Source of the DNA: CACEUX01 sp964404235
GTDB taxonomy: Bacteria; Fidelibacterota; Marinisomatia; Marinisomatales; UBA1611
Reading direction: 5' to 3'
Length of the DNA stretch: 22,117 bases
Assembly (NCBI GenBank): GCA_964404235.1
Contig: CAYOJL010000027.1
Coordinates: forward strand, 1-22,117
Shown: positions 13,916-22,117 of the stretch, in pieces
Layout of the letters: each line of letters starts with the position of its first letter
Position numbering within the stretch: position 1 is the stretch's first letter
Program-made: the position numbers and the translations under genes
The notes under the pieces: model-generated
The model's input: only the letters and a program-made list of their open reading frames with translations
What the model was told of the DNA's origin: nothing
The model's database searches: none

Positions 13916-15079
13916 TTAAAACACTTTCTTCTTAAGTCGAAAAAGAGTGATCTCAGATGGCACACCTAGACGTAATGGAGGTCCCCAATATCCTGTACCA
14001 CGGTTAACATAGATCTGCGTGCCATAATGATCATAATATCCTGCAAGATAAGCATTCGCAAGCTTTGTCGGATAAGTCAATGGCCAGAATTGACCACCGT
14101 GGGTATGTCCTGATAATTGAAGATCCACCCCCGCATCATGTACAGCATGAATGCTATTAGGTTGATGTGCCAACATGATCTTGATCATTTTATCAGGAAC
14201 TGATTCAATTGCTTTTTTTGGATCCGATCTATGGTCAGGTTTGATCTGGTGCGCTCTATAATCTGTGATGCCTGCAATAGCAATTTTCTGGCCTTGCTTG
14301 GATATGATACTATTATCATTTATCAGATTTATCATACCCAATCTATTGGTCTCATCAAGCCACTGATCAACCCCACTATAATACTCATGATTGCCTGTAA
14401 CAAAATATGTCCCATAATTAGCTATCATATCCTTAAGAGGTTCAACATCTTTACGAAGATAATCAACAGATCCATCTATAAGGTCTCCTGTTACTGCAAT
14501 AAGGTCTGGATTGAGTTGGTCGACCTTACTTAGCACTCTCTCAACATAAGGTCTTTTCAAAGTAGATCCTATATGCAGATCTGAAATCTGAGCGATAGTG
14601 AAATTTTCAAATTCATCTGGGAGAAGATCTAAAAATATATCTTGATATAAAACTTCAGGGCCATTCCTCGCAGAATAAAACCCATACGCACTTGCAGTGC
14701 CTGTAATACCCAGTAAACCAATTGACAATGAACCTTTCAAAAAATCTCTTTTAGAGTCATCAACGGCCTGAGTCCCATTTAATAATCCATCAAAGATAGC
14801 TATAAATTGAATTATAATATCCTTAGCTAAAAAAATAAAAAATGATAGTGTGAAAAAGCCCAAACTTGTGTAACCAAAAAGAGATAGCCTATCAACGAAC
14901 TTTGCCTCACTACCATTGACTCTAAGTAAAATAGGGACTATTGGCAGAACGCTAAGAATAAAAATAAAAAGATAGGCCAGTAAAGAATAACTAGAAGATA
15001 ATCCAAAGGTTGGTATAACTCGCCAGGCAACATAACCATGTATGAGCCATAATACAATTAAGGCAACAATAAAGAACAT
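13916..15079 (-). CDS. Membrane-anchored metallophosphoesterase (YkuE-like)
   Basis: A 387-residue protein. Residues 1-100 contain three hydrophobic helices. Residues 107-135 hold a fourth hydrophobic stretch preceded by KRDFLKG, resembling an internal Tat-like signal anchor. The calcineurin-like phosphoesterase domain follows with all metal-binding motifs: DLH (167-169), GDLID (198-202), GNHE (229-232), AHQP (304-307) and GHTHGGQ (324-330). This order matches YkuE-type phosphoesterases, which have been implicated in cell-envelope lipid or UDP-diacylglucosamine-like substrates; the substrate here is unknown. The catalytic domain would face the periplasm if the helices insert as predicted. The gene follows the acyl-CoA dehydrogenase gene by 37 bases. 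Confidence 0.9.
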   Translation of the reverse strand: MFFIVALIVLWLIHGYVAWRVIPTFGLSSSYSLLAYLFIFILSVLPIVPILLRVNGSEAKFVDRLSLFGYTSLGFFTLSFFIFLAKDIIIQFIAIFDGLLNGTQAVDDSKRDFLKGSLSIGLLGITGTASAYGFYSARNGPEVLYQDIFLDLLPDEFENFTIAQISDLHIGSTLKRPYVERVLSKVDQLNPDLIAVTGDLIDGSVDYLRKDVEPLKDMIANYGTYFVTGNHEYYSGVDQWLDETNRLGMINLINDNSIISKQGQKIAIAGITDYRAHQIKPDHRSDPKKAIESVPDKMIKIMLAHQPNSIHAVHDAGVDLQLSGHTHGGQFWPLTYPTKLANAYLAGYYDHYGTQIYVNRGTGYWGPPLRLGVPSEITLFRLKKKVF

Positions 15080-15116
15080 CTATTTATATAAGAGGGTTTA
15101 GTATTAAAATAATTGT

Positions 15117-16289
15117 CTAAGAATCAAATGCCGCTATACCAGTAACATCTTGCCCCAAGATCAATGTATGCATCTCATGAGTGCCTTCATAGGTGTATAC
15201 AGATTCAATATTTGCCATATGTCTAATAGGTGAATAGTCTTCTGTTACACCATTTGCACCTAGTATCTCTCTAGACATTTTTGCAATATCACGTGCCATT
15301 TCACAATTATTTCTTTTCGCCATTGAGACCTGCTGGAAATTCATTGAGCCTTCATCTTTTAAACGGCCTAACCGATAGGCCAAAAGTTGTGCTTCAGTGA
15401 TGCGAGTGATCATTTCAGCAAACTTTGCCTGAGTTAATTGATAACCAGCAATAGGTTTAGAAAATTGTTTTCGCTCTTTTGAATAATCTAAAGCAGTATT
15501 GTAACAGTCTACTGCTGCTCCTATCATTCCCCATGCAATCCCATAACGTGCTTGAGTCAAACAGCCAAGTGGGCCTTTTAGACCTTCAATGTTTGGCAAT
15601 CTGGATGAATCTGGCACGCGGACATCAGACATTGAGAGCTCTGATGTAATTGATGCTCTCAAACTCAATTTCCCATGAATATCACTTGATGTAAAACCTT
15701 CCATACCCTTCTCAAGTAAAAAACCTCTAATTATCCCTTCATCATCCCTCGCCCAAACCACGGCGACATCTGCCAAAGTGCCATTAGTAATCCACATTTT
15801 ATTACCATTAATAATCCAGTCATCACCATCTTTTTTACAGCGGGTTGTCATACCTCCAGGGTTAGAACCAAAATTAGGTTCAGTAAGTCCAAAACATCCT
15901 ATTTTCGTACCTGCCCCTAAGCCTGGCAACCACTTTGATCTTTGTTCTTGGGAACCATAAGCATGTATAGGATACATAACGAGAGCTCCTTGTACACTAG
16001 CAAATGATCTTAGACCTGAATCCCCTCTTTCAAGTTCATGTAAAATAAGACCATAGGCTACATTACTTACACCTGAACCACCGGATTCTTCTGGTAGAGA
16101 TGACCCCATAAAACCCAATTCACCTAGCTTAGCAGCTAACTCCATTGGGAATGTACCCTTCTCATAATGCTCATGAACTAGGGGCATGAATTCAGCCTGA
16201 ACAAATTCATAGGCCTTCCGTTGGATCATAAGCTCTTCTTCTGTTAATAATTCAGTTATATTATAAAAGTCAGGTCCAAATGATTTCAT
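15117..16289 (-). CDS. gcdH: Glutaryl-CoA dehydrogenase-like acyl-CoA dehydrogenase
   Basis: A 390-residue flavoprotein that closely follows the glutaryl-CoA dehydrogenase pattern. Signatures are LRSFASVQGALVMYPIHAYGS with R94 (equivalent to human Arg94, which holds the glutaryl carboxylate), GCFGLTEPNFGSNPGGM, MWITNG, IRGFLLEKGMEGF, LSLRASITSEL, QARYGIAWGMIGAA, QFSKPIAGYQL and KRNNCEMARDIA. The catalytic base is E368 (YEGTHEMHTLILG). The enzyme oxidises and decarboxylates glutaryl-CoA to crotonyl-CoA in lysine and tryptophan degradation. The Arg94 and Glu370 equivalents support the decarboxylating type over a general acyl-CoA dehydrogenase. An AGGA ribosome binding site (about 6 bases before the ATG) supports the start. 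A 91-base gap separates it from the FabD-like gene, so it may begin its own unit. Confidence 0.88.
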   Translation of the reverse strand: MKSFGPDFYNITELLTEEELMIQRKAYEFVQAEFMPLVHEHYEKGTFPMELAAKLGELGFMGSSLPEESGGSGVSNVAYGLILHELERGDSGLRSFASVQGALVMYPIHAYGSQEQRSKWLPGLGAGTKIGCFGLTEPNFGSNPGGMTTRCKKDGDDWIINGNKMWITNGTLADVAVVWARDDEGIIRGFLLEKGMEGFTSSDIHGKLSLRASITSELSMSDVRVPDSSRLPNIEGLKGPLGCLTQARYGIAWGMIGAAVDCYNTALDYSKERKQFSKPIAGYQLTQAKFAEMITRITEAQLLAYRLGRLKDEGSMNFQQVSMAKRNNCEMARDIAKMSREILGANGVTEDYSPIRHMANIESVYTYEGTHEMHTLILGQDVTGIAAFDS

Positions 16290-16380
16290 AATTATTCCTA
16301 ATATACGCCCCGAAATTAAGATATAAATCTAATTGAGTACGGGTGGTTTAATTCTTTATAAATAATAATAATTAAGTAGC

Positions 16381-17382
16381 CTATCTCTGTTCCTCAAGAC
16401 CCATAGATAAAATAAATGGATCATTGGCCTGTAGATCAGTAAAATCATTTTTAGATTTCATCCCAAGCCAATTATTCTTCGTTAAGATCTGCCCCACCGG
16501 ACCACCTAAAGAATTTCCTGGGCCTAATAAAATGAGTATATCTGGACAAAATTCTTTGATCGCTACAGTTATGGATGATGTAAAATCATATGTTTCAAGG
16601 ACTTGATGGCCAAGGGTATAGCTCATTAATTCTTCAGTATCCGTACTAATAGTAGACCAGATCTTACCACGTCCATCGATCAATGGGGTTGTAGGTTTTC
16701 CAAAGATTGTAGGGTCTATAAGGTCAAACGCCTTTTTAGATACCTTCTCAAGTAATGGGGTATGAAAGGCTGCATGAAATGGCAGTTGGAATGGATAGGT
16801 ATCATTTTTTGGAAGTTTTTTCAATAAAATATCTAAGGATCTCTGCGTTCCACCAATCACCCAATATCCTCCTAAATCTATTGATATGTGAGCCCCTATA
16901 TTATTTATTTCATCTAAGACCAAATTTTTTATTCTTATATCTATTTCCCAATTCTCATCTATTAATGGATAGATGATCTGTCCACCTATTAGTTTCTCTT
17001 TCATCATAGATCCCATAGTTTGTATCAATTGATAACCATTTTTTAATGAAAGGGCTCCAGATAATGAAAGTGCAGTATACCAACCCATTGAGTTACCAGT
17101 TATTGAAACGATATCATATTTAGTTTGATCTATAGATAAAAAATCAGCAAGGCTACATGCATATATTAATGGAGATGCATTTTCTCCAATCATATGCGTC
17201 TTTGATCTAAATGGTGTAGAATCCAGTTTAGTTAATGATTCATAGTTCTCATTTAAACGTTTATCATCCATCCATTTAATATGTTCTTCAGCTGGACCGC
17301 CAAAGTCTGACAGGTATCCTTTAGTTTCTCTTGTGTATGAACCACGTCCTGGACAAACAACTATAGCTCTTTTTTTATTCAT
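16381..17382 (-). CDS. Divergent FabD-like acyltransferase-fold protein
   Basis: A 333-residue protein with the malonyl-CoA:ACP transacylase fold. The start CPGRGSY replaces PGQGSQ. The nucleophile elbow is GNSMG with Ser98 (family GHSLG). The His of the catalytic pair is H207 (AAFHTPLL, family SHxxLM). GPGNSLGGPVGQIL near the end matches the family GPG...L motif. The conserved Arg that binds the malonyl carboxylate (E. coli FabD Arg117) aligns with M123, and the oxyanion-loop Gln is Arg. Malonyl transfer is therefore unlikely, and an uncharged acyl substrate is more plausible. Its first 8 bases overlap the end of the fused E1 gene. Coupling to branched acyl-CoA production (for example, transfer of an acyl primer to an acyl carrier protein) is a reasonable but unproven idea. 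Confidence 0.75.
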   Translation of the reverse strand: MNKKRAIVVCPGRGSYTRETKGYLSDFGGPAEEHIKWMDDKRLNENYESLTKLDSTPFRSKTHMIGENASPLIYACSLADFLSIDQTKYDIVSITGNSMGWYTALSLSGALSLKNGYQLIQTMGSMMKEKLIGGQIIYPLIDENWEIDIRIKNLVLDEINNIGAHISIDLGGYWVIGGTQRSLDILLKKLPKNDTYPFQLPFHAAFHTPLLEKVSKKAFDLIDPTIFGKPTTPLIDGRGKIWSTISTDTEELMSYTLGHQVLETYDFTSSITVAIKEFCPDILILLGPGNSLGGPVGQILTKNNWLGMKSKNDFTDLQANDPFILSMGLEEQR

Positions 17383-19588
17383 TTATCATTTCCAAAGAAT
17401 TTTGGATAATAGATTCTTTACTTGGAAGGGTTACTGTTGCAGCAACGCCTAAAGGAATAAAACTATCTTCTGCTGCATGGAGCTTTATATTTATCCCCTT
17501 ATCAGATAGTTCTTTAAGCTGATAAAAGATATTCTCACCATGGCACCCTGTTCTTCTACACTCATCTACAATCAAAACATTTTTGCAATGTCTAATAGAA
17601 TCCAAAAGATCTTGAACATTTATTGATGATAGCCATCTCAGATCAATGACTTTGATCTTTTTCTTAAGCTTTTTCTCGATCTCTTTCTGGGCTTGCAATG
17701 ATAAATAAAGCCCATTACCATATGTAATGATAGTAAGGATTTTACCATTTCCATAAGTTTTGAATTGACCTATGGGTATTTCTTCTTTTAGGTCCGGGTA
17801 TTGGAAGGCCCATTTCCCATCTTTTGCGCTAAAAAGATCCTTGGTCATGTATAATGCTATTGGCTCTATAAAAACGACTATACGACCATTATAATATGCT
17901 TCCCTAACCGCAGTTCTTAACATTCCAACAGCGTCAGCTCCATTGGAGGGTACGGCTAAAACGAGTCCGGGAATATCCCTAAATATCGTCAGTGAATTAT
18001 CATTATGAAAATGTCCACCAAAACCTTTTTGGTATGCCAACCCTGGTACCCTTAATACCATTGGATTAGTAAAACGTCCTTCAGAAAAAAAAGGAAGTGT
18101 AGCAGCTTCTCCTCTTAACTGGTCCTCTGCATTATGAAGATACGCTAAAAATTGGATCTCTGGAATCGGTATAAATCCATTATGGGCAAGACCGATACCA
18201 AAACCAATAATTGATGTTTCATCTAATGGGCTATTAAACACCTTGCGCACACCAAACTGTTTATAAAGATCCGCAGTAACATGATAGACACCACCTTTCT
18301 GCGCAACATCTTCTCCAAAGACCATTGTATTGGGATAATGTAATAGGATATCTGATAGGGCATAATTGATCAATTTTGCCATATGCTGTGGATTTTTCAT
18401 GCGTTCATATTCTTTGCCAAATATCTGCTTACGTTTTGTAGTTGAACAATATTTAAGTGTAACACGATCAAGGTTACTAGCTGTGATAGTTGACATTACC
18501 TCAGAAGCCAATTGGAGTTTTGGTCTTGAGGTCACTGAATCAAATACATGAGATATCTGTTTTCTCGCAGATTCATAATATTTGATTATCTCATCTTTAG
18601 ATAAACATTTATTTTCAATTAAAATACGTGCGGAATGGACCAATGGATCATTTCTTTCAGACTCTTCTATTTTTTGAATTGTTCGATATCCGACTTCGAT
18701 ATCCGACCCTGCATGGCCCATAAGTCTCACGGTCCTCATATGCAAGAAAACAGGTGTTCTATTTATTCTGCAAATTTTATCTGCTTTGATTGATTTTCCA
18801 ATTAGATCTAATATATCTAATCCATCTGCTTGGATATATTCCATACCATAGCGATCATTAAAATTCTTTTCAATCCAATTTTCATCTGTAGGAACAGAAA
18901 TTCCTGTTCCATTATCTTCACATATAAATATGATCGGGACATGACCTCCTTGAGTAGAGATCCATGTGGCTGTATTGAATGCTGACAAAGCAGTAGCATG
19001 ATTTACACTTGCATCTCCAAAACTGCAAAGGACAATACTATCCTTATTCAATTTCCTTTCAATTATGTCAAGATCTTTAGCTCGATCTATTGAGAATGCA
19101 GTTCCAACAGCTTTTGGTAAATGGCTAGCAATCGTACTTGTCTGAGGTGGTATATTGAGGACCTCACTTCCTATTACTTTGTGTCTACCTCCGCTTATAG
19201 GATCTTCTGAAGAGGCCATGAAAGATAATGCCAAGTCAAAAATTGGAGTTGAATTAGGTATTTGTTTAGAACGTTGTAAAAAGAATGGCCCACTTCTATA
19301 ATGCAGGAAAGCTATATCATTATATGAAAAAATATGTCCGAATACTGCATTACCCTCATGACCTGAACTACCTATGGTATAGTAACATTTTCCTTCATCC
19401 TTTAATAGCCGAGCTTTTATATCCATATGGCGACTTAGTACCTGTGATTCAAATATAGATACTAGATCTGTCTTCTTAATATTGGATCTTGATAAAGATG
19501 AATTTGTTTTAGACTGAGGAAAGTCTTCTGAATCTACCCATCGAGTAAAGTTTTGATCAATAACCTCTGCCCTATTGAATAAAGACAT
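17375..19588 (-). CDS. Fused 2-oxoacid dehydrogenase E1 component, alpha and beta (branched-chain type)
   Basis: A 737-residue thiamine diphosphate enzyme in which E1 alpha (about 1-370) and E1 beta (about 390-737) are joined in one chain. The alpha half has RHMDIKARLL, YYTIGSSGHEGNA, HYRSGPFFLQRS and the TPP motif GDASVNH...ICEDN, plus the MGHAGSDIEVGYR loop. The beta half has VFGEDVAQKGGVYHVTADL, FNSPLDETSIIGFGIGLA, PEIQFLAYLHNAEDQLRGEAA and VPSNGADAVGMLRTAV. The architecture matches fused E1 proteins of Bacteroidota-like genomes, annotated as branched-chain 2-oxoacid or acetoin-type dehydrogenases. It would decarboxylate 2-oxoisovalerate and relatives and pass the acyl group to a lipoyl E2. 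No E2 or E3 gene is in the window. It starts 26 bases after thyX and overlaps the FabD-like gene. Confidence 0.9.
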   Translation of the reverse strand: MSLFNRAEVIDQNFTRWVDSEDFPQSKTNSSLSRSNIKKTDLVSIFESQVLSRHMDIKARLLKDEGKCYYTIGSSGHEGNAVFGHIFSYNDIAFLHYRSGPFFLQRSKQIPNSTPIFDLALSFMASSEDPISGGRHKVIGSEVLNIPPQTSTIASHLPKAVGTAFSIDRAKDLDIIERKLNKDSIVLCSFGDASVNHATALSAFNTATWISTQGGHVPIIFICEDNGTGISVPTDENWIEKNFNDRYGMEYIQADGLDILDLIGKSIKADKICRINRTPVFLHMRTVRLMGHAGSDIEVGYRTIQKIEESERNDPLVHSARILIENKCLSKDEIIKYYESARKQISHVFDSVTSRPKLQLASEVMSTITASNLDRVTLKYCSTTKRKQIFGKEYERMKNPQHMAKLINYALSDILLHYPNTMVFGEDVAQKGGVYHVTADLYKQFGVRKVFNSPLDETSIIGFGIGLAHNGFIPIPEIQFLAYLHNAEDQLRGEAATLPFFSEGRFTNPMVLRVPGLAYQKGFGGHFHNDNSLTIFRDIPGLVLAVPSNGADAVGMLRTAVREAYYNGRIVVFIEPIALYMTKDLFSAKDGKWAFQYPDLKEEIPIGQFKTYGNGKILTIITYGNGLYLSLQAQKEIEKKLKKKIKVIDLRWLSSINVQDLLDSIRHCKNVLIVDECRRTGCHGENIFYQLKELSDKGINIKLHAAEDSFIPLGVAATVTLPSKESIIQNSLEMINE

Positions 19589-19614
19589 GGTCAGATTAAT
19601 TCGATGAAATCATC

Positions 19615-20577
19615 TTATATTTTTAGGGAGAGTAACTTTTCCTTGAACTCACGAAGTTCCCGGACATTACCGGTCTCGATCTCACCTGAATCCCATTTTA
19701 ATTTAAAATCTTCTTCAGAATCATTCCCACCCTGTTTTTTATAAAGGGGATATAGCTCCTTTTCTTGGCGTGCTTTATTATGATGAAGAGTAGCCGTGAT
19801 CTGGTATACCACATCCTCAAGTATATCATCAATCACTCGCGCTGGCAAATTTTGCTCAAGTAGACCCTGCTCAATTCTAGAAAAACGTAGACCACTGACC
19901 GCATAATCTTGATATGCTTCCCAGGCAAAAGGAGCTACTGCCTTAACAGACTCTGCCATTGCATCTGAAAAAACACGTATCTCATACTGGGCATGGCTAT
20001 CAGATCGGAGTCCTACAAAATGAAGCAGATTATGAAGATCATTCTTCCAGTACCATTCCGTATAAAGGTTAACCGGTAAAATAGCACGGGCTAATTCTCG
20101 TGCAACACCAGCATCATTCAATTCAGAATAAATTTCAAAACTCCTATCGGAGATCTCTTTAAAATAATCTTGGACTTTTTTCTTTAGATCATCAGGAACA
20201 TCTCCCATCCTACCCTGCTTATTTAATGCGGACTGAAATTGGATATGTTCTGGATCGGGATAATAAAATTCATCCCTAGCTTCTGAGTACCTAAGTGAAT
20301 ATTCATTTATATTAGCTGTGCGATGTCTGACCCATTGGCGTGCTACAAATATGGGCATTTTACAATGGAATTTAAATTCAACCATTTCAAATGGAGTAGT
20401 ATGTCGATGACGCATAAGATATCGGATCAAACCTCTATCTTGAGAAAGCTTCGTTGTTCCTTTCCCATAGCTGACTCGGGCTGCTTGGACTATTGCTTCA
20501 TCACCTCCCATAGAATCTACCAGGCGGACAAATCCCTTATCTAAACATTGAATAGCATCTTCTGGAATTTTTGACAT
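19615..20577 (-). CDS. thyX: Flavin-dependent thymidylate synthase ThyX (long form)
   Basis: A 320-residue ThyX, longer than the common 220-250 residue forms. It has the signature RHRx7S: R84-H85-R86 to S94 in RHRTANINEYSLRYSEAR. It also shows VRLVDSMGGDEAIVQAARVSYGKG, YLMRHRHTTPFEMVEFKFH and LRSDSHAQYEIRVFSDAMAE for FAD and dUMP binding. It makes dTMP from dUMP with methylene-tetrahydrofolate and NADPH, replacing ThyA. Rickettsial and Bacteroidota proteins share the extended form and the TANxNEYS wording. The C-terminal extension (about 250-320) is polar and Lys/Glu rich. An AGAGA purine run before the ATG at 20577 supports the start. It starts 9 bases after the O-methyltransferase gene. Confidence 0.94.
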   Translation of the reverse strand: MSKIPEDAIQCLDKGFVRLVDSMGGDEAIVQAARVSYGKGTTKLSQDRGLIRYLMRHRHTTPFEMVEFKFHCKMPIFVARQWVRHRTANINEYSLRYSEARDEFYYPDPEHIQFQSALNKQGRMGDVPDDLKKKVQDYFKEISDRSFEIYSELNDAGVARELARAILPVNLYTEWYWKNDLHNLLHFVGLRSDSHAQYEIRVFSDAMAESVKAVAPFAWEAYQDYAVSGLRFSRIEQGLLEQNLPARVIDDILEDVVYQITATLHHNKARQEKELYPLYKKQGGNDSEEDFKLKWDSGEIETGNVRELREFKEKLLSLKI

Positions 20578-20586
20578 ATGTAATCT

Positions 20587-21225
20587 CTAATAGCTTTTTC
20601 TATATACCATGACTCCGTCACGAATAGGTATAAGTAGGGGTTCTAATCTATCATTATTTTTTATCAGTTCAGCGGTTTCTCTTAAAGCAATGGCATCGAT
20701 ATCAGTGGGTTCTAAAACAGTACCACTCCATAACATATTATCAAAAATTGCAATACCACCTACTTTTAATAACATTAATCCCTTTTCATGATATTTAGGA
20801 TAATTACTTTTGTCTGCGTCAACAAACATTAGATCATATGTTTGGTCTTCAAACTTATCCAGTGATTTAATCGCTTCTCCTTTGTGGATAGTGATCTTAT
20901 CTCCCAAGCTCGTTTTATTGAACCAATTTTTTGCAGTATTTATATGTTTATCATTTAATTCACAACAATCAATTGTGCCATTCTCAGGCAATGCTTCAGC
21001 CATTTTCAAGGCACTATATCCAGTGAACATACCAATTTCTAGTATACGCTCTGCACCAGAGATCTTAACTAAAATTTGTAGCAGTCCTCCAACCAAAGAT
21101 CCGGATAACATTTGTGGTATCTCTTCTGTTTCCCAAGTTGTAGTTGTTACTTCAGATAATAATTCAGTGTCTTGGAGTGAAAATTTTTTACAATAATCTT
21201 CAATTTCTTTTGATATGATATGCAT
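20587..21225 (-). CDS. O-methyltransferase, class I SAM-dependent (caffeoyl-CoA OMT-like)
   Basis: A 212-residue protein of the cation-dependent O-methyltransferase family. The SAM-binding motif I is ERILEIGMFTGYSALKMAEAL, followed by GTIDCCELNDKHINTAKNWF. The acidic/metal site is FVDADKSNYPKYHEKGLMLL with IFDNMLWSGTV, which supplies the Asp/Asn ligands. The C-terminus RDGVMVYRKS is typical of the family. Homologues methylate catechol-like or tRNA substrates (for example TrmR); the substrate here cannot be read from sequence. The ATG overlaps the cysQ-like stop by one base (TAATG on the - strand), which implies translational coupling. An AGGG about 8 bases before the ATG supports the start. 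Confidence 0.9.
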   Translation of the reverse strand: MHIISKEIEDYCKKFSLQDTELLSEVTTTTWETEEIPQMLSGSLVGGLLQILVKISGAERILEIGMFTGYSALKMAEALPENGTIDCCELNDKHINTAKNWFNKTSLGDKITIHKGEAIKSLDKFEDQTYDLMFVDADKSNYPKYHEKGLMLLKVGGIAIFDNMLWSGTVLEPTDIDAIALRETAELIKNNDRLEPLLIPIRDGVMVYRKSY

Positions 21226-22001
21226 TATTGCCCTAATACAGAAAATGTTTTGTCAACTGCAGTCACTTGACCTGCGATCAGACCTGGAGTAATAAGCGTA
21301 TTTGGACTATTGTAATCTCTAGTATTACCGTTAAGATCTATCAACTTTCCACCGGCTTCATTTATAATGCAATTCCCAGCACATATATCCCACTCGTTCT
21401 TTGGCCTTAGAGAGGCAAAGATATCTGCTCTACCCGCAGCAGTAAGGCCAAGCTTATATGCAACTGAACCTATAGCTTTCAATTCTTTGAAAGTACTTTT
21501 AAATGGTTCCCATAGACCTCTTCTCGTTTCGGATCGACTATTTAGTATGACCATTTCATTAATATTTTCTTTTTCAGAGCAGTTGATTTTTTCCCCATCC
21601 AAAAAAGCTCCATGATCTTTTGCAGCAGTAAATGTTTCAGTAGTGACTGGATTATATAATACTCCCAAAATAGGCTGTCCATTCTCAACCAAAGCGATAC
21701 TCACTACAAAGTGTGGTACCCCTTCTATGAACTCTTTTGTACCATCAAGCGGATCAACCACCCATACCCGATCTCTTTCTAATCTTTTTTTTGAATCTAC
21801 TGTTTCCTCAGATAGCCAGCCATAATCAGGATATGATCCTGTAAGTATTTCTTTTAATCTAGCATCAGCAGCATGGTCAGCAGTCGTGACAGGATTATGG
21901 TAGCCCTTGTCCTTTATTTCATAGTCTGCCTTATAATATGAGAGGATCAAACCACCTGCTTCTATAGCAGCATCTTTTGCAATTGATAATTCGGAATTCA
22001 T
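21225..22001 (-). CDS. cysQ: CysQ-like 3'(2'),5'-bisphosphate nucleotidase / inositol monophosphatase family
   Basis: A 258-residue Li-sensitive type phosphatase. Metal-site motifs are WLSEET (about 58-63), DPLDGTKEFIEGVPHFVVSIAL and WDICAGNCIINEAGGKLIDL. The wording DGTKEF with GVPHFVVSIALVENGQ fits CysQ (3'-phosphoadenosine 5'-phosphate phosphatase) better than SuhB-type inositol phosphatases, which read DGTxNFxHxxP. Hydrolysis of PAP from sulfate assimilation or of other small phosphates is inferred. It is the first gene of the tight - strand operon that continues with the O-methyltransferase, thyX, E1 and FabD-like genes. The symbol is by resemblance. Confidence 0.85.
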   Translation of the reverse strand: MNSELSIAKDAAIEAGGLILSYYKADYEIKDKGYHNPVTTADHAADARLKEILTGSYPDYGWLSEETVDSKKRLERDRVWVVDPLDGTKEFIEGVPHFVVSIALVENGQPILGVLYNPVTTETFTAAKDHGAFLDGEKINCSEKENINEMVILNSRSETRRGLWEPFKSTFKELKAIGSVAYKLGLTAAGRADIFASLRPKNEWDICAGNCIINEAGGKLIDLNGNTRDYNSPNTLITPGLIAGQVTAVDKTFSVLGQ

Positions 22002-22060
22002 TGGAATAAAATTATATTAAAATTTAAAGAGTCTAAAGATCCTACAGTTAAATCATATAA

Positions 22061-22117
22061 TCAATTAATAATTATTTCATCCGCGAAGAGCCAGCAAGGT
22101 TTACCTGCACCAGGATG
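22061..22117 (-). CDS. Possible C-terminal end of a - strand gene
   Basis: From the right edge, a - strand frame reads HPGAGKPCWLFADEIIIN and then a TGA stop at 22061-22063. It would be the last 18 residues of a gene whose body lies outside the window. The 59 bases between its stop and the cysQ-like start (22002-22060) are AT-rich with no clear motif. The family is not recognisable, and a chance frame of this length cannot be excluded. Confidence 0.35.
   Translation of the reverse strand, partial: HPGAGKPCWLFADEIIIN

Noticed and set aside
1..22117. Mobile elements, CRISPR arrays, toxin-antitoxin or phage-defence genes.
   Set aside because: No transposase, integrase, repeat-spacer pattern or known defence domain was seen on either strand.

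Overview
This is an AT-rich bacterial chromosome window, almost fully coding, with no rRNA, tRNA, CRISPR array, insertion sequence or phage gene that I can see. Lineage is inferred from gene content: a secreted protein ending in dockerin-type calcium repeats, a DUF3467 protein, a possible DUF6913-like protein, a long-form ThyX, a fused E1 alpha/beta 2-oxoacid dehydrogenase and a two-gene-type methylmalonyl-CoA mutase. Together these suggest the Fibrobacterota-Chlorobiota-Bacteroidota (FCB) superphylum, perhaps a marine Marinimicrobia (SAR406)-like heterotroph. The sequence alone does not prove this.

Layout. (1) Positions 1-5546, + strand: a CoA-ester catabolic run. It holds the end of a MaoC-like hot-dog protein, a nitronate monooxygenase-family flavoprotein, an AtuA-family protein, a LiuC/AtuE-like crotonase, an AcuI/YhdH-like enoyl-CoA reductase and a PAP2 phosphatase. 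(2) 5543-6907, - strand: DUF3467, an acidic zinc-ribbon protein and a DUF6913-like protein. (3) 7013-12826, + strand: a TerB/DnaJ protein translationally coupled to the methylmalonyl-CoA mutase large subunit, a degenerate PAP2-like membrane protein, biotin protein ligase, a secreted pyroglutamyl-peptidase-like protein with dockerin repeats, and a DUF3050 protein. (4) 12870-16289, - strand: a Tat-exported glycosylasparaginase, a membrane-anchored metallophosphoesterase and a glutaryl-CoA dehydrogenase-like enzyme. (5) 16381-22001, - strand: a tight operon transcribed as cysQ-like, O-methyltransferase, thyX, fused E1 alpha/beta, FabD-like acyltransferase. The C-terminal end of one more - strand gene may sit at the right edge.

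Functionally, the window is rich in branched-chain, odd-chain and dicarboxyl acyl-CoA metabolism. E1 would make branched acyl-CoAs, the crotonase, AtuA and AcuI set would process unsaturated CoA esters, the mutase would feed propionyl-CoA carbon to succinyl-CoA, and the GCDH-like enzyme would take glutaryl-CoA from lysine or tryptophan. Biotin ligase would activate carboxylases encoded elsewhere. The carboxylases, E2/E3, the B12-binding mutase subunit and the epimerase are not in the window.

Most unusual points: a pyroglutamyl-peptidase fold with Ser at the catalytic Cys position; a divergent FabD-like protein overlapping the E1 gene; and a strong GATC excess, in which isoleucine ATC is used mostly after a G.
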